Assembly (NCBI GenBank): GCA_029168955.1
Contig: JAPDOI010000064.1
Location: 2,046,001 to 2,110,000, forward strand
DNA from: Aplectana chamaeleonis
Lineage: Eukaryota > Nematoda > Chromadorea > Rhabditida > Cosmocercidae
Length of the DNA stretch: 64,000 bases
Direction: 5' to 3'
Shown: piece by piece, positions 11,011 through 22,300 of the stretch
Layout: the number at the start of each line of letters is the position of its first letter
How positions within the stretch are numbered: position 1 is the stretch's first letter
Notes under the pieces: generated by a model
Database searches by the model: none
Seen by the model: only the letters and a program-made list of their open reading frames with translations
What the model was told of the DNA's origin: nothing
Program-made: the position numbers and the translations under genes

Positions 11011-11279
11011 AAAAATGTTTACAGCTTTGCCCAAGTATAGTGCAGTGCATGCGCTTGGCGATTCTCTCTTCGGTTAGGGTCAACAGTGCCGTAGTGTGGG
11101 ACCTCAGCGGAGCTAAGAATTCTCATGATGACCGCTATTATGAAAAGAAAACTCTAATGTGATGCCTTGTTTTACAATCGAAAGAATCTCCTAAAACGAG
11201 CTCAAAAGCTTTGAATTTCAGGTGTGCAAAATTTTGCGGTCCCGTATAAATTTCGTTTTGGGCCGAAGTTCCGTATTAG

Positions 11280-11339
11280 TGCATGAGTACAGGATTGAGT
11301 CGAGAGTTATACCTCTCGGCTCAATCCTGTACTCATGCA
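11280..11339. repeat. 27-bp-arm hairpin
   Basis: Arms 11280-11306 and 11313-11339 are inverse with one mismatch; the loop is ttatac. The arm begins tgcatgagtacaggattgag. No poly-T or other context suggests a terminator or small RNA gene, but the fold is strong. Confidence 0.8.
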
Positions 11340-11672
11340 TATATGCATGCAGCAGTACACAAAATCCTTAAAACCTCTCCAACACCCCTCCGCGCCGTTG
11401 CGTCGCGTCGCTTGACCCATATTTGGACGATTGTATTCTGCAGTTTTGAGTTTCGCTTCCATTCAAATGCGGTTGGTGAAAGTGTTAGGTTTTTAAGACG
11501 CTTGTAGCTGTTTTTTTTGCTGTAGAGGATCATGAAATTTCGGAAGTCGGGTTTTGTATAGAAATTTTCGTACTCGGGTTTCGAAAAGCGGGCGCGAACA
11601 GCCCCCTCAAAAAAATGGGCGGGAATGCGGTTTCTGGAATCCGAAACTCGGAAAATATTTGAATTTAGGGTG

Positions 11673-11862
11673 CTATGTGGGACGGGGGGGGGCACTGTTG
11701 TATCGCGCTTGGCCACGCCCATTTTTTCCGTGCCGCAACGACACTCACTCCTGATTTTGGCAGGGGAGGGAAACCCTGGGTAGGTTTTCGAATTTAGTGC
11801 GGCACTGTGAAATGGGCGTGGCCAAGTGCATCGTGCCATAGTGCCCCCTCCATCCCACATAG
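11673..11862. repeat. 190-bp miniature inverted-repeat element
   Basis: Left end ctatgtgggacgggggg...gccactgt-like sequence and cttggccacgcccatt pair with aatgggcgtggccaag and gtgccccctccatcccacatag at the right. No ORF. Confidence 0.8.
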
Positions 11863-12867
11863 AACCGGATTCAGTAATTGTCTGCTATATCAATTGACCT
11901 GATATTTCTGCGTTCGCTACACTTGCCGTTTTCGGAAAGCTGTAGGCCAAGAAGCGCACGAAGTGAAGGTTTCGGTATGCGAAACGCGAATTCTGCTTAT
12001 GCCTCGTTCCGCGATTGGCTAGGTTTTCCTCTGTTCTGTCCTGGGTATATTTGTTTCATTCAGTGAAGTCAAAGTAAAGATAATTTTTACAGAGGATAAT
12101 TTTGGATAATTTTCATAGTCAAAATTTCTGATCCTTAGAATAAAAATGGTGAGTTCCACACAACGACAAGACGAGGTGTGGTAGAATGGAACCGTAAAGC
12201 GAAGATAGCACGTGCCTCGCTGCAGTCAGTGTGAACAATCGTTTCGCAGCAGGTGGCTCACTTCGTAAGGAGAGACAGTAGTGTTCGGCCGAGTGCCCCC
12301 TCACCTCACTTCAGGAATTTATTCTGTGCGTTCCGCTCATGCTGTCGGCAGCTAAGGGTATTTCCGATTTTGCCGCATGTCGAGGCGTTTCCCAAAAATC
12401 GCAAAGTATAAAATCATCCAAATTCGCGACTCCACAGATGAAGCACCAAGGAGACGGGGATTGTGTGCATTCTAGCTTGTCACTATAGCTTATTTGTTGC
12501 CTGGTTCTGAACAAAGTATCCATTGGTATAAAATACCACGTGTCATCTTTGTTCCAAAAGGAGTGTGAGTCGCATGCAGTACTGCTGCGTATGTACGTCC
12601 CATTTCCTGACGTGAGGAGGTGAATAGGCTATCATTCTTGACTCGTTCCTGCTGCGATTTCAATTGGATTTCACCTTTTCAATCTGCTAAATCAGCGCAA
12701 GTCTCTTAAAGTAGAGCCTAGCTTGCTCGGATGAGGCCGGGAGGAGTAAGCAGCGAAGCGGTCGGTCATGACAAATTATAACAGTGATAAGAAGATCTTG
12801 ACACGATAAGCCCGATAAGTCTTACTTCGACCGGCTCAAAATGAGGGAGCTAGGCTATATGTATAGC
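11863..12867. other. No gene or clear repeat seen
   Basis: Short overlapping open frames only. Nothing here is bounded by splice sites or inverted ends that I can support. Confidence 0.4.
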
Positions 12868-13082
12868 TTGGTCCTAGGCTTGCCCCAAGAAAAAAATATT
12901 AAATCTCACCCGCGGCTGGGAAGGGCTGTCGCTTGCGCCGGCCCGCTAATCGATTCAGGCCGAGAGAAGGGCGCAACTGATCAGCTTACCGTACCGCCAG
13001 CCGCCGGTGAGATTTAAACCGCCCGCGCCATCCGCGGATGAGATTTAAATGTTTTTTTTTCTTGGGCAAGCCACGGACCTAA
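12868..13082. repeat. Miniature element, GGTCCGTGGCTTG family (diverged copy)
   Basis: Ends ttggtcctaggcttg and caagccacggacctaa are inverse. The inner arms pair ccaagaaaaaaatatt-like and gtttttttttcttggg sequences. Same family as 20517-20702 and the half copy at 53239-53302. It lies about 120 bp upstream of the start of the complex I gene. Confidence 0.75.
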
Positions 13083-13189
13083 CTGTTCAAAGGAGGTATT
13101 TGTATAATAGCTCAGTCGATGTACAGAATCACTGTCTGATTCTCTTGCATGTGCTTGTTCTGTCCTTGTTAAATTCAATTCCTCTTTTC

Positions 13190-13201
13190 TTTTTTAGAGC
13201 G
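13190..13201 (+). promoter_or_regulatory. gas-1: T-rich acceptor just before ATG, possible trans-splice site
   Basis: The run ctttttttag ends at 13197 and the ATG begins at 13202. A strong acceptor 4 bases before a start codon, with no obvious upstream exon, is the typical arrangement of a nematode spliced-leader site. An unseen 5' untranslated exon is the alternative. Confidence 0.5.
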
Positions 13202-13324
13202 ATGCTCGGCAGTAAGGTGGCTGGGTTGTGCTGCCGAGTGGCGGGAGCATCGCAGGCATTGATGTCTCAGCGAAGCTCGCACACAATTTGGTATCCGGAT
13301 GCCAAATTTGAGAGGCAGTTCAAG
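13202..13324 (+). CDS. gas-1: NDUFS2 exon 1
   Basis: 41 codons, ATG to FERQFK, donor aag/gtatag, phase 0. Includes the presumed mitochondrial targeting sequence (rich in Ser, Ala, Cys and Arg, with no acidic residue in the first 30). Confidence 0.9.
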
Positions 13325-16300
13325 GTATAGTTTTGCTGCTTGTTGTGTGACGAGGAAGTTGATCAAATGTGCTTAAATGCGGCATATAGGCTATGAAACG
13401 GCGAAATTCACATGGTTCCTACGCATGCTGGTGCGGAGCGGAGGTTATAGACAGTGAGAGAAGGGAGGGCAGGCGGAGGCCCAGGTGTCGCACGCGCCGC
13501 TCGCTCCTCGAATGATGAGAATTACGACGTTTTATAGAGGGTACACGCTCGTAAACGCAATTGAGATATCTACGGAATAAGAATGGTATGGCACAGAATA
13601 CAACGCCCACGCGTTTTGAAGCGTCTAAAACGGCCCTCAATGACGCTACACGGGTGAGAAGTTGGCACCGCCCCTGTATCTGCTCGCCCCCTGTATTTGC
13701 GTCCTCTTCCAAAACAGGGGTGCTGGGCCATTCCTACCATCGGCGACGTTTGTGGGTGGTGGAACAGGTACAGTAGGTAGCTGCCGAGATGTCGTACGTT
13801 CGTGCCGTGGCAGTGTGGAGGAAACAACATCACCTTCGTGCAAACCGACATCACTCCCTCCACCGAGAGGGTTTTCGTCATGGGAGAGTCGCTGGCTGGC
13901 CCCAGCTCTCCTGAAGATTCTACTACAAAGGGCTGGCGTCGAGAGGAATCCTGGACCTGTGCAGAAGTATCAATGTGCCACCTGCAGCAAGAAAGTCAAC
14001 TGGAATGGAACAAGCGTCCAATGCTTTGGATGCCAAAGGTGGGTGCACTTCTCCTGTTCAGGTCTTAGTTCTGTGAGGCATCACAACTCATCCTTCCGTT
14101 GTGTTCTGTGCTGCGCCCCCAGCAACTCTGATTTCTCATTCACCAACCGCCCCCTCTCTATTGTACATATAAATCTTAACGGCCTTCGCACCAAATTGTC
14201 TGAACTCTCACTCTTCGCACGTACTCATCATCCGGATGTTATTATGGTTCAAGAAACCAAACTCTCTCCCTCTACCACTTATCCCCCAACCAAACATTCC
14301 AGGCTACACTGCCTATCACATCCCAAGGACAGCTCTTGGAGGCGGAGTTTCTACGTTTGTGCTTTCTAACTTACCTTCTCATCTAATTCCAAATGTTCCT
14401 AAGGACGGTACTCTCGAGTGCGTTCCCTGTTCACCTCCTCTTAAAACTCCACTATCTCTATTTAATATTTACATCCCTCCTACCACTTCTTGTCCCCCAA
14501 CCTACAACCCCATACCTCTTCTTAAGCAGTTGCATGACTGCTCTCTTCCCATCAGCTGTCTTTGCAGGTGACTTCAATGCTCACATGTTCTGTTCTGCGC
14601 TTGAGTCCGACGCCAGAGGGGAAGACGTCGAGGAATGGGCTGAGGAGTGTGATCTGGTTATCCTCAACGATGATCAGCCTACTCGTCTCCCTTCCTACGG
14701 CCGACCTTCTAGCCCGGACATCTCCCTCGTTTCATCCAATCTTTCTAATTCTTGCACATGGTCCACTTCCACAACTCTTCCCAGCGACCACATTCCCGTC
14801 TTTCTCCATATTGATCTCTCAAACTCTCTTGCCCCTTATACTGGTATTCGTCAACGTTCTTATCTCAATTTAGGCCTTGCTGACTGGGTCCTGTTCAGAG
14901 AGGTTGCGCTCCGCCAGGCAGCTGAGTATCCATGGAATGGCGATGTGCACCAGAAAGAGCATCACATATCTGACGCCATCCGGAAGGCTACAAAAGCGGC
15001 CATACCTGAAGGACGTGTGAAAAGTTTCTACCCTAATGTCACCAGGGAGATTCTACAGAAGATCAGGACAAGAGATGAAAAGAGAGCTGAGAATCATTTG
15101 GACCCTGAGGTAGCCAAGCTGGATGAAGAGATAAGAAAGGATCTGGACAAGCACAAGAAAGACAGTTGGGAGAAGTTCACTGAAAGGTTGAACTTTAAAA
15201 CCGACGGAACAACTGCGTGGAAAGTATTGAGGAAGATATCTGGCAAGTGTTCTCCTCGAACTCTACCATAGAGTTCGATAACAGCGTCTTCAAATCAGGA
15301 AAGGCTGCCGCATATGCTCTTGGCAAAAATTTCTTCATCACACGTACCAAGCGTGGCTTACAAAACAGAGTCACGGTAAGAGAACTAAGCCGTCTGCCGC
15401 TGATGAACGCCACTGAGGCCTTTGCTCCTGCTCAGGTGGAGAAGGCTATCAAGGAAATGCGGAACTCGAAGGCTCTCGGACCTGATGGTATCTCAGCAGC
15501 CATCTTGAAGAAGCTTCCCACGGAACTTCTACCGATGATCGCAGATATCATAAACACTTCTTTTCCGAACCTGCACTCTACCACAAGCATGGAAGACCGC
15601 CAATGTGATACCCCTGCCTAAGCCAGGCAAATCGCAAAGCACGGTGAAGGGCTATCGCCCTATTAGCCTGTTATCACCGATCGCGAAAGTAGCCGAAAAA
15701 GCTAATCGTAAGGGACCTGGCATAGCAGAATGAGGCACAGCAACATCAACATGGGTTTAGAAAGCTTCACTCCACCACCACTGCCCTTCTGGAGATTGTC
15801 AGCTATGCGGTCGATGGGTTCAATTTCAGAAAGCCTCTTAGAACAGTGGCCGTTGCCCTCGATCTAACCAAAGCATTTGGTTCTGTTAACCTAGGACTTT
15901 TGTCCGAGAAACTATTGAAGTCCTCGCTGCAACCGTGGCAGAAGCGTTGGATAGCAGCGTTTACGAAAGGTCGTCGGGCCAAAGTGCTATTCCAGAATCA
16001 CGTCTCCGATAGTATACCTGTAGCAGCCGGTGTGCCGCAGGGTGGAGTTTTGTCACCTGCCCTCTTCAGCCTGTATATTGAAGACCTACCCGAGCCTCCT
16101 GAAGACATAAAAATTGTTGCGTATGCCGACGATATCACCATCATGTGCCGTAATCGTGACATACAGGTAGCCGCAAACAAGATCAGCGACTATCTCGTCG
16201 AGCTTAAAAACTTTCTCGATAGTATGATGCTCAAAGTTTCCGCGGCGAAGTCTTCTGTTTCGGTATTCACATCTGACCCAAAGGAACACAGCGCCCAACC

Positions 16301-19300
16301 TGTTGTCAGGTGGGATGGTGACCTCTTGCCTACAGCGCAATTTCCAAAACTGCTGGGCCTCGTTTTGGACCCATCGCTGAAGTTTCACAAAAATGCTGAA
16401 CAGAAGCAGGCAATTATCAAGGCAAAGCTTAATGTGTTGAGAGCTCTAGGAGGAACGTCCTGGGGTGGCAGCAGAGAGACAATCTTGACGACATATCGAG
16501 CTATTCTGCAGCCTGCATTGGAGTATGCTGCACCTGTCTGGCAGCACATCGTGTCGGACAGTTCCTGGACTAAGATGCAGCGAATTCAGAATGCTGCACT
16601 ACGAATAGCCACTGGATGTGCAAAAAGCTCACCGATTGAGCACCTTCACGCCGAGGCCCGTATCTTGCCAGTGAAAGAGCATTGTCAGCTCCAGGCTCAG
16701 CAGATGTTTATTAATGTCCTTAAGCAACCTAATCATCCGTCGAGAAGACTATTAAACCCCGTGAGAGAGAGATCGATCAGAGTGCCGTTTGCCGATGCTC
16801 CGAACAAAGTGAATGTACAGAGATGGACCGACTCGAATCAAGAACGGCTTCGTCTCTTACGCGCGGAGCACACCCGGTTTGTGAAGGATCATCTCGCCAA
16901 AGCGGCCGTCAACCCTATTCTCGGTGATGTGCCGCCCAGGGTATGTGATACCGAGTCCGAGCTCGGTAGGCGCGCCAGGTGTATCCTCGCTTCGTTGCGC
17001 TGCGGACATTCTCCATTGCTTATGTCTTACCTGCACAGGATCGACAATAGTCAGCCTGACGTGTGCCCGGACTGTGGAAACCAAGGCCACGACACTAAAC
17101 ACCTATTTGACTGTCCGAAGAAGCCAACAACGCTCACTACAATAGACTTGTGGACGAATCCAGTGCTGGTCGCCCAGTTTCTCAACTTGTGACGAAACCC
17201 CTCTCAGTGGCTGCAAAGAAGAAGAAGAAGAAGTACAGTAGGTAAACCACACACATCGGCGACGAGGGAAATGGCCCAGCACCCCTGTTTTGGAGGAGGA
17301 CGCAAATGCAGGAGGGGGTGGGGGAATACGGTGCGAGGCCAACTTCCTACTCGTGTTCTTATTACGTTTACGAGCGTGTATGCTGCCTTTGAACTAGCCT
17401 AGATTCCTGGAGAACTGTACTTGTCTCACAAGGAAGCTGCTATTAGCCAAACTGGCCATTCCAAATGAAATGTACATTTCTAGAACCATTTTTGGATTTA
17501 GCATACGAATATGCCTATCGGAGGTGCCTATAATGGCTGTGAAGAAGGGTATAGGCGTTTTCATCTGATTTCCGTACGTATTGTACCTTCCAAAACATGC
17601 AGTTATCTTTCGAAAATCTGGAAACAGACCGCATAATCGTGGTCAGCGCTCAAAATAACTCCCCGGCACAAAGTTTGGATGAAGGCAAATTTTTTCAACT
17701 TTGTACAGAGTGGTGTGGTTTTGTAATTACACGGATTTTCGATTGAATGTTTGTTTATATCAATTAAGAGGTTTAGTTCAGTTTAGTTCTATTACGATCA
17801 CATAAGGCAGCCGTTGGAAAAATATATACATAACAACTAAAAATACAAGTAACTGCACAAACACAGTGTAAAAAATAGAGCTATGAGTAAAAACCGCAGT
17901 CGATACCAGTTAAACTAGGATAACTCATAGCTATCAAAAAGTTTAGACATTCTTCGCCTAAATTGAGCATAAGTCATGTTTGTAGCTGGAGTATTTTTTG
18001 TAGCTTTGAGAAAGGCGCTCCCTGCTCTAAATTCAAACGGTTTTGCCCGAATTGTGGTTTTTGGTCTTGGCAACGTGATTTTGAAATGGCTCCCCTAGTA
18101 CTGGTTGTCGTGTTTTAAAAAAAATTGGACGAAAGGCCCCGGATGAACACAGAGGCTTGTAAACCATGCATAGGTCAAATCACGCCGGGATTCAAGTGTA
18201 GGCAGCTCCGAGTACTTGTTTCTAATTGCAGCCTTCGGAATACGAGAGTATAAGAGACCTCCAATTCTAACCATTAGTTTCCTTGTGAAATTGTTTTGAA
18301 TTTATTTGGTGGCATAAATATGTTTTTCTAGAGTGAGCAAAAAACTGTTGTACTAGATTCGACTATAGGCCTTACATACGTTTTCTAAGCACGCGAGAGT
18401 TCCGGCTTGCTTCTACTTGACAGTCTTCTAAAAATATGAAAAGTGCGTACTAGGGCTTGCTTACATTTGTCTTTAATGTGACTCGCGAAATCGAGTCCGT
18501 CGTTATATACAAATCCAAGATCTTTAACTTCTTTGACTTCCGAGGCAGCTACTCCATCAATCATGTAAGTTTGATTTGACATGACCGATCGCGAACCTAA
18601 CTTCAAACAAACCCTTTTGAGTCAATTTGTCGATTTTTGTCGAAAGTCGAATTTTTTTCTTAAAAAAAAAGAACTAAAAATTGACTGATGGGTGTGGGAT
18701 ACCCTTACTTTTTCGCGAAGCTTGAAACACGCTCATAACTTTTTTCAGAGTGATTCCAGGCAACGGGGAAGGGCATATTCGGACTTTACGTCAAAAACGG
18801 TTCTAGAAAAGTACAATTCATTCGGAATGGCAGCTTTGACCGTGAGGAGTCCTTTGTCATTTTCAAGGTTTCTGGTAGTTGGAAGTTCATCAGTTAGGAT
18901 CCCATAAAGATACTGTTGCGCGGAAACCGCTCTTTATACCGAGTATCATTCACTAGCAGTTGTTCAGACGTCGGCTTCTATGCATAATAGATGTCGTTCC
19001 GCCGGAAACGCCTTGCGGTCGTCCTGAAGCGAATGTAAGGTGTTTCGGGCTGACTGGTCTGATTGTGCGAAGATCCGCCGTCTGTTCGGAACGAGCTAGT
19101 CAATGGACAGGTTCCAGACAAACGACAAGTGTTTCTCACGATGGGGTCAGCTCTCAGAAAAATGAAAACAAGTTACTTGTAATATAAACGTAACTTACTT
19201 GAATGTCTCAAGTAACTTACATTTATATTACTTGTAAGTTACCCTTACTTTACATTCAACTTTCATTTTTATTTTCATCATGGGTGGCCATCAGGGGTGT

Positions 19301-22300
19301 GCGTAAATGAAGTTTCAAATTTCGTAAACCGTAAATCGTAAATCGTAAACAGCAAGCAATAGCAATATCCACTAAAATTATTATTACTATGGTGAAACAC
19401 GAGAAACTAAGCTCTGGTACAGCCGTAGTGACCTATTGATTTCGATTATCACCAGCAGTGGAGCGGTGGGCCTCGGTGAAATATAACTAGTGATAAGGAG
19501 GTTTCTACGAAAAAGCCACCGCTCCGCGCTGTGATAACCGAAAACGAGTTCACTTGGAATGAAACAGAGTTTACCTACTGTTCTACTGTCCACCGTTTCA
19601 CATGCTAAATACCAATTAGGTTGCGTTCAGTATTTGCCAGCTAACCACGGTTAAGGGGTTTGTTATTTTTTCTCGCTGTCATTAGCGACAGGCATGAAAT
19701 TTAGGACAAGTCATGGCGGAACCCGCATTGGAGAAACGGCATCGGTTGTCGTAGGAACTGTCATCGCGCGTGAGCTGCAGCGAAATGTCGCGGAGGGCTG
19801 ACATACTGCAAATCTGCCGAAGCCTGTCGCTGTTCAGCGCACTGCGAATGCGACAGGTTTAAAAGACGGGAGCTCCGCTACAGGCGATACCTGTATGCAG
19901 AGTGACGCGACCGTGTCTCGTAAAAGCATATCATACCTTTAATGGGACCGTCCTACCCGTATTTCTCTGCGTTCCCTTATCACTCATTCCACAAATTCTT
20001 TCCAGGTCTTGGGAAATCCGCCTGTCCGATTCAGATGTCCGCGTATCTGCTGAGACTGGAACGCTGTTATACTCTTAATGCCTCTACCGAAACGCTAACG
20101 CCGTTGCAGGCGTAAAACGAGCCAAATGACCGTATTTAAGCGAGTCTCAACGGCCGCATTGGGGAACTCTTCTCATTTGCTAGCGGAACCGCAACACCGA
20201 TTATGCAGTCGGTAAAAATCGCACTGATATATGCTTCGAGTTCACTACTGAAGGTTGGCTCAAACTCGGTGCACGTACGTTAAAGTATATGGCACCGAGC
20301 TTGAGCCAGCCTTCAATAGAGATCGCAAAGTATCAGTCCGATCCGGGGCAACTCTACATTAACTAGAGCTCAGTATCGGTGGCCCAGCGCCAGTTATTTT
20401 TTTCTATATCCACTAAGTCACTTGCATAATCATAGCTTTATGGTGACGATACTGTGGATTATATAAGGCAACTAAAGCACAAGAAACGCTTTCTAATTTT
20501 GCCACTTTATGTATAGTTAGGTCCGTGGCTTGTTTCCTCAAGAAAAAACATTCAATCTCAAACCGCTTCTGGCGTGACGGTTTGAATCTCAGCGGCGGCT
20601 GGCTGGTAATTATCAGCCAGTCGCTGGTGAGATATAAACCGCCGCGCCAGAAGCGGTTCGAAATTGAATGTTTTTTCTTGAGGAAACAAGCCACGGACCT
20701 AACCCTAATTTAGTCTATAGTTAAAGGCAGTGTTCGCGATTAAATGAATGTGCGTGCTGGCAGTTTATTGCTTCTGATTGTGAAATATGATAAGAAACCG
20801 TTAAGCTCTTCCATTGGCTAGAACAAGATACAGTGTCCTCTATCATTATCAGAACTTGAAGATAATGAACAGCCAACACGCCTATTCATTTTATCGTGAA
20901 CACTGCCTTTAGGGTATGTAGCCAAACCGCCCACCAAACGCTCGAATATTTGAGAGATAACGGTTTCAGAAAAAGGGCGAAGATGACGAAGAGAAATCGA
21001 CTGGAGGAACCGATTTTGAGCTTCAAACCTTTTGGGTAATAAACGAACGCTCCTCTTGTTGATTTTTGTGGACTCTGAGTAGACGTAATCTACTCAAAAG
21101 GCGAGCCAGGAGCACTATTTGAGGCAATTTCTGGATAGCGTAGACTGCTTCGCTTGATGTTCGGACGCTAGTATAGTTATAGGAATTAGGACAGTTGATC
21201 TTTATAAAAAACTCGATAACAAAGTTCCTCGTGAAGAAAGCTTTTAGATTGCATTGCGTTGTACTGTGCTTATCTGGGCCAAATTCCGGTCCGCAATTGC
21301 GTTTCGACACGCTTTGCGGCCGCACGCTTCTTCTTCTTCTCTGCAGCCACAGAGAGGGGTTCTGTCATCGGTTCAGAAACTCGGCCACTAGCACTGGGTT
21401 CGTCCACAGATCCATTGTCGTCAATGTAGTCGGTCTCTTCGGGCAATTGAACAGGTGCGCAGTAGTATGCCCTTGACTACCGCAATCAGGACACTCGTCA
21501 GGTTTGCTGTTGTCAATCCTATGCAAGTATGACATAAGCATGGGGGAGTGTCCACAGCGTAACGATGCAAGGGTGCACCTGGCACGCCTGCCAAGTTCCA
21601 TCTCTGTCTCGGAGACCTTTGGAGGTGCGACTCCCAGGATGGGGTTTATGGCAACTCTGCTCAAATGTTCCTTCACGAATCGGGTATGCTCCGCGCGCAA
21701 GAGACGGAGGCGTTCTTGTTGTGCTTCTCTCCATCTCTGCTCATCTACTTTCGACGGAGCATCAGCGAAAGGCTTTCTGATACATCTCTCTCTGACCGGG
21801 TTTAGTACTCTTCGCGATGGATGATTCGGCTGCTTCACGATGTTAATGTACATTTGTTGCGCCTGGAGTTGGCAGTGGTCTCTAACTGGCAATATGCGAG
21901 CTTCGGCATGTAAGTGCTCTATTGGAGAGCTTTTAGAACAGCCTGTTGCAATTCGCAGAGCACAATTTTGGACGCGCTGCAGCTTGGACCAAGAGGTGTC
22001 CGACACGATGTGCTGCCAGACTGGCGCAGCAAACTCCAAGGCGGGTTGCACAATAGCCTCATACGTGGTCAGGATCGTTTCTTTATTGCATCCCCAGGAC
22101 GTTCCACCGAGAGCACGCAGGACGTTGAGTCTTGTTTTCACTGTGGCTTGCTTCTGCTCAGTGTTCCTATGAAACTTCAACGAAGGATCCAACACGAGTC
22201 CAAGCAGCTTGGGGAATCGGGTGGCCTGCAATTGAGTTTCGTCCCATTTCACCATAGGATGGGCACTGTGCTCTGCATTATCAGTGGAAAAGACGGTGAC

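Larger units (their letters stand above)
13640..17345. repeat. Palindromic element split at its centre by LINE copy A
   Basis: The left arm (to 13779) and right arm (from 17233) are inverse: tttgcgtcctcttccaaaac, aggggtgctgggccatt and atcggcgacg at the left match cgtcgccgat, aatggcccagcacccct and gttttggaggaggacgcaaa at the right. The outer parts share acacgctcgtaaacg. Removing the LINE leaves an almost uninterrupted palindrome. Confidence 0.85.
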
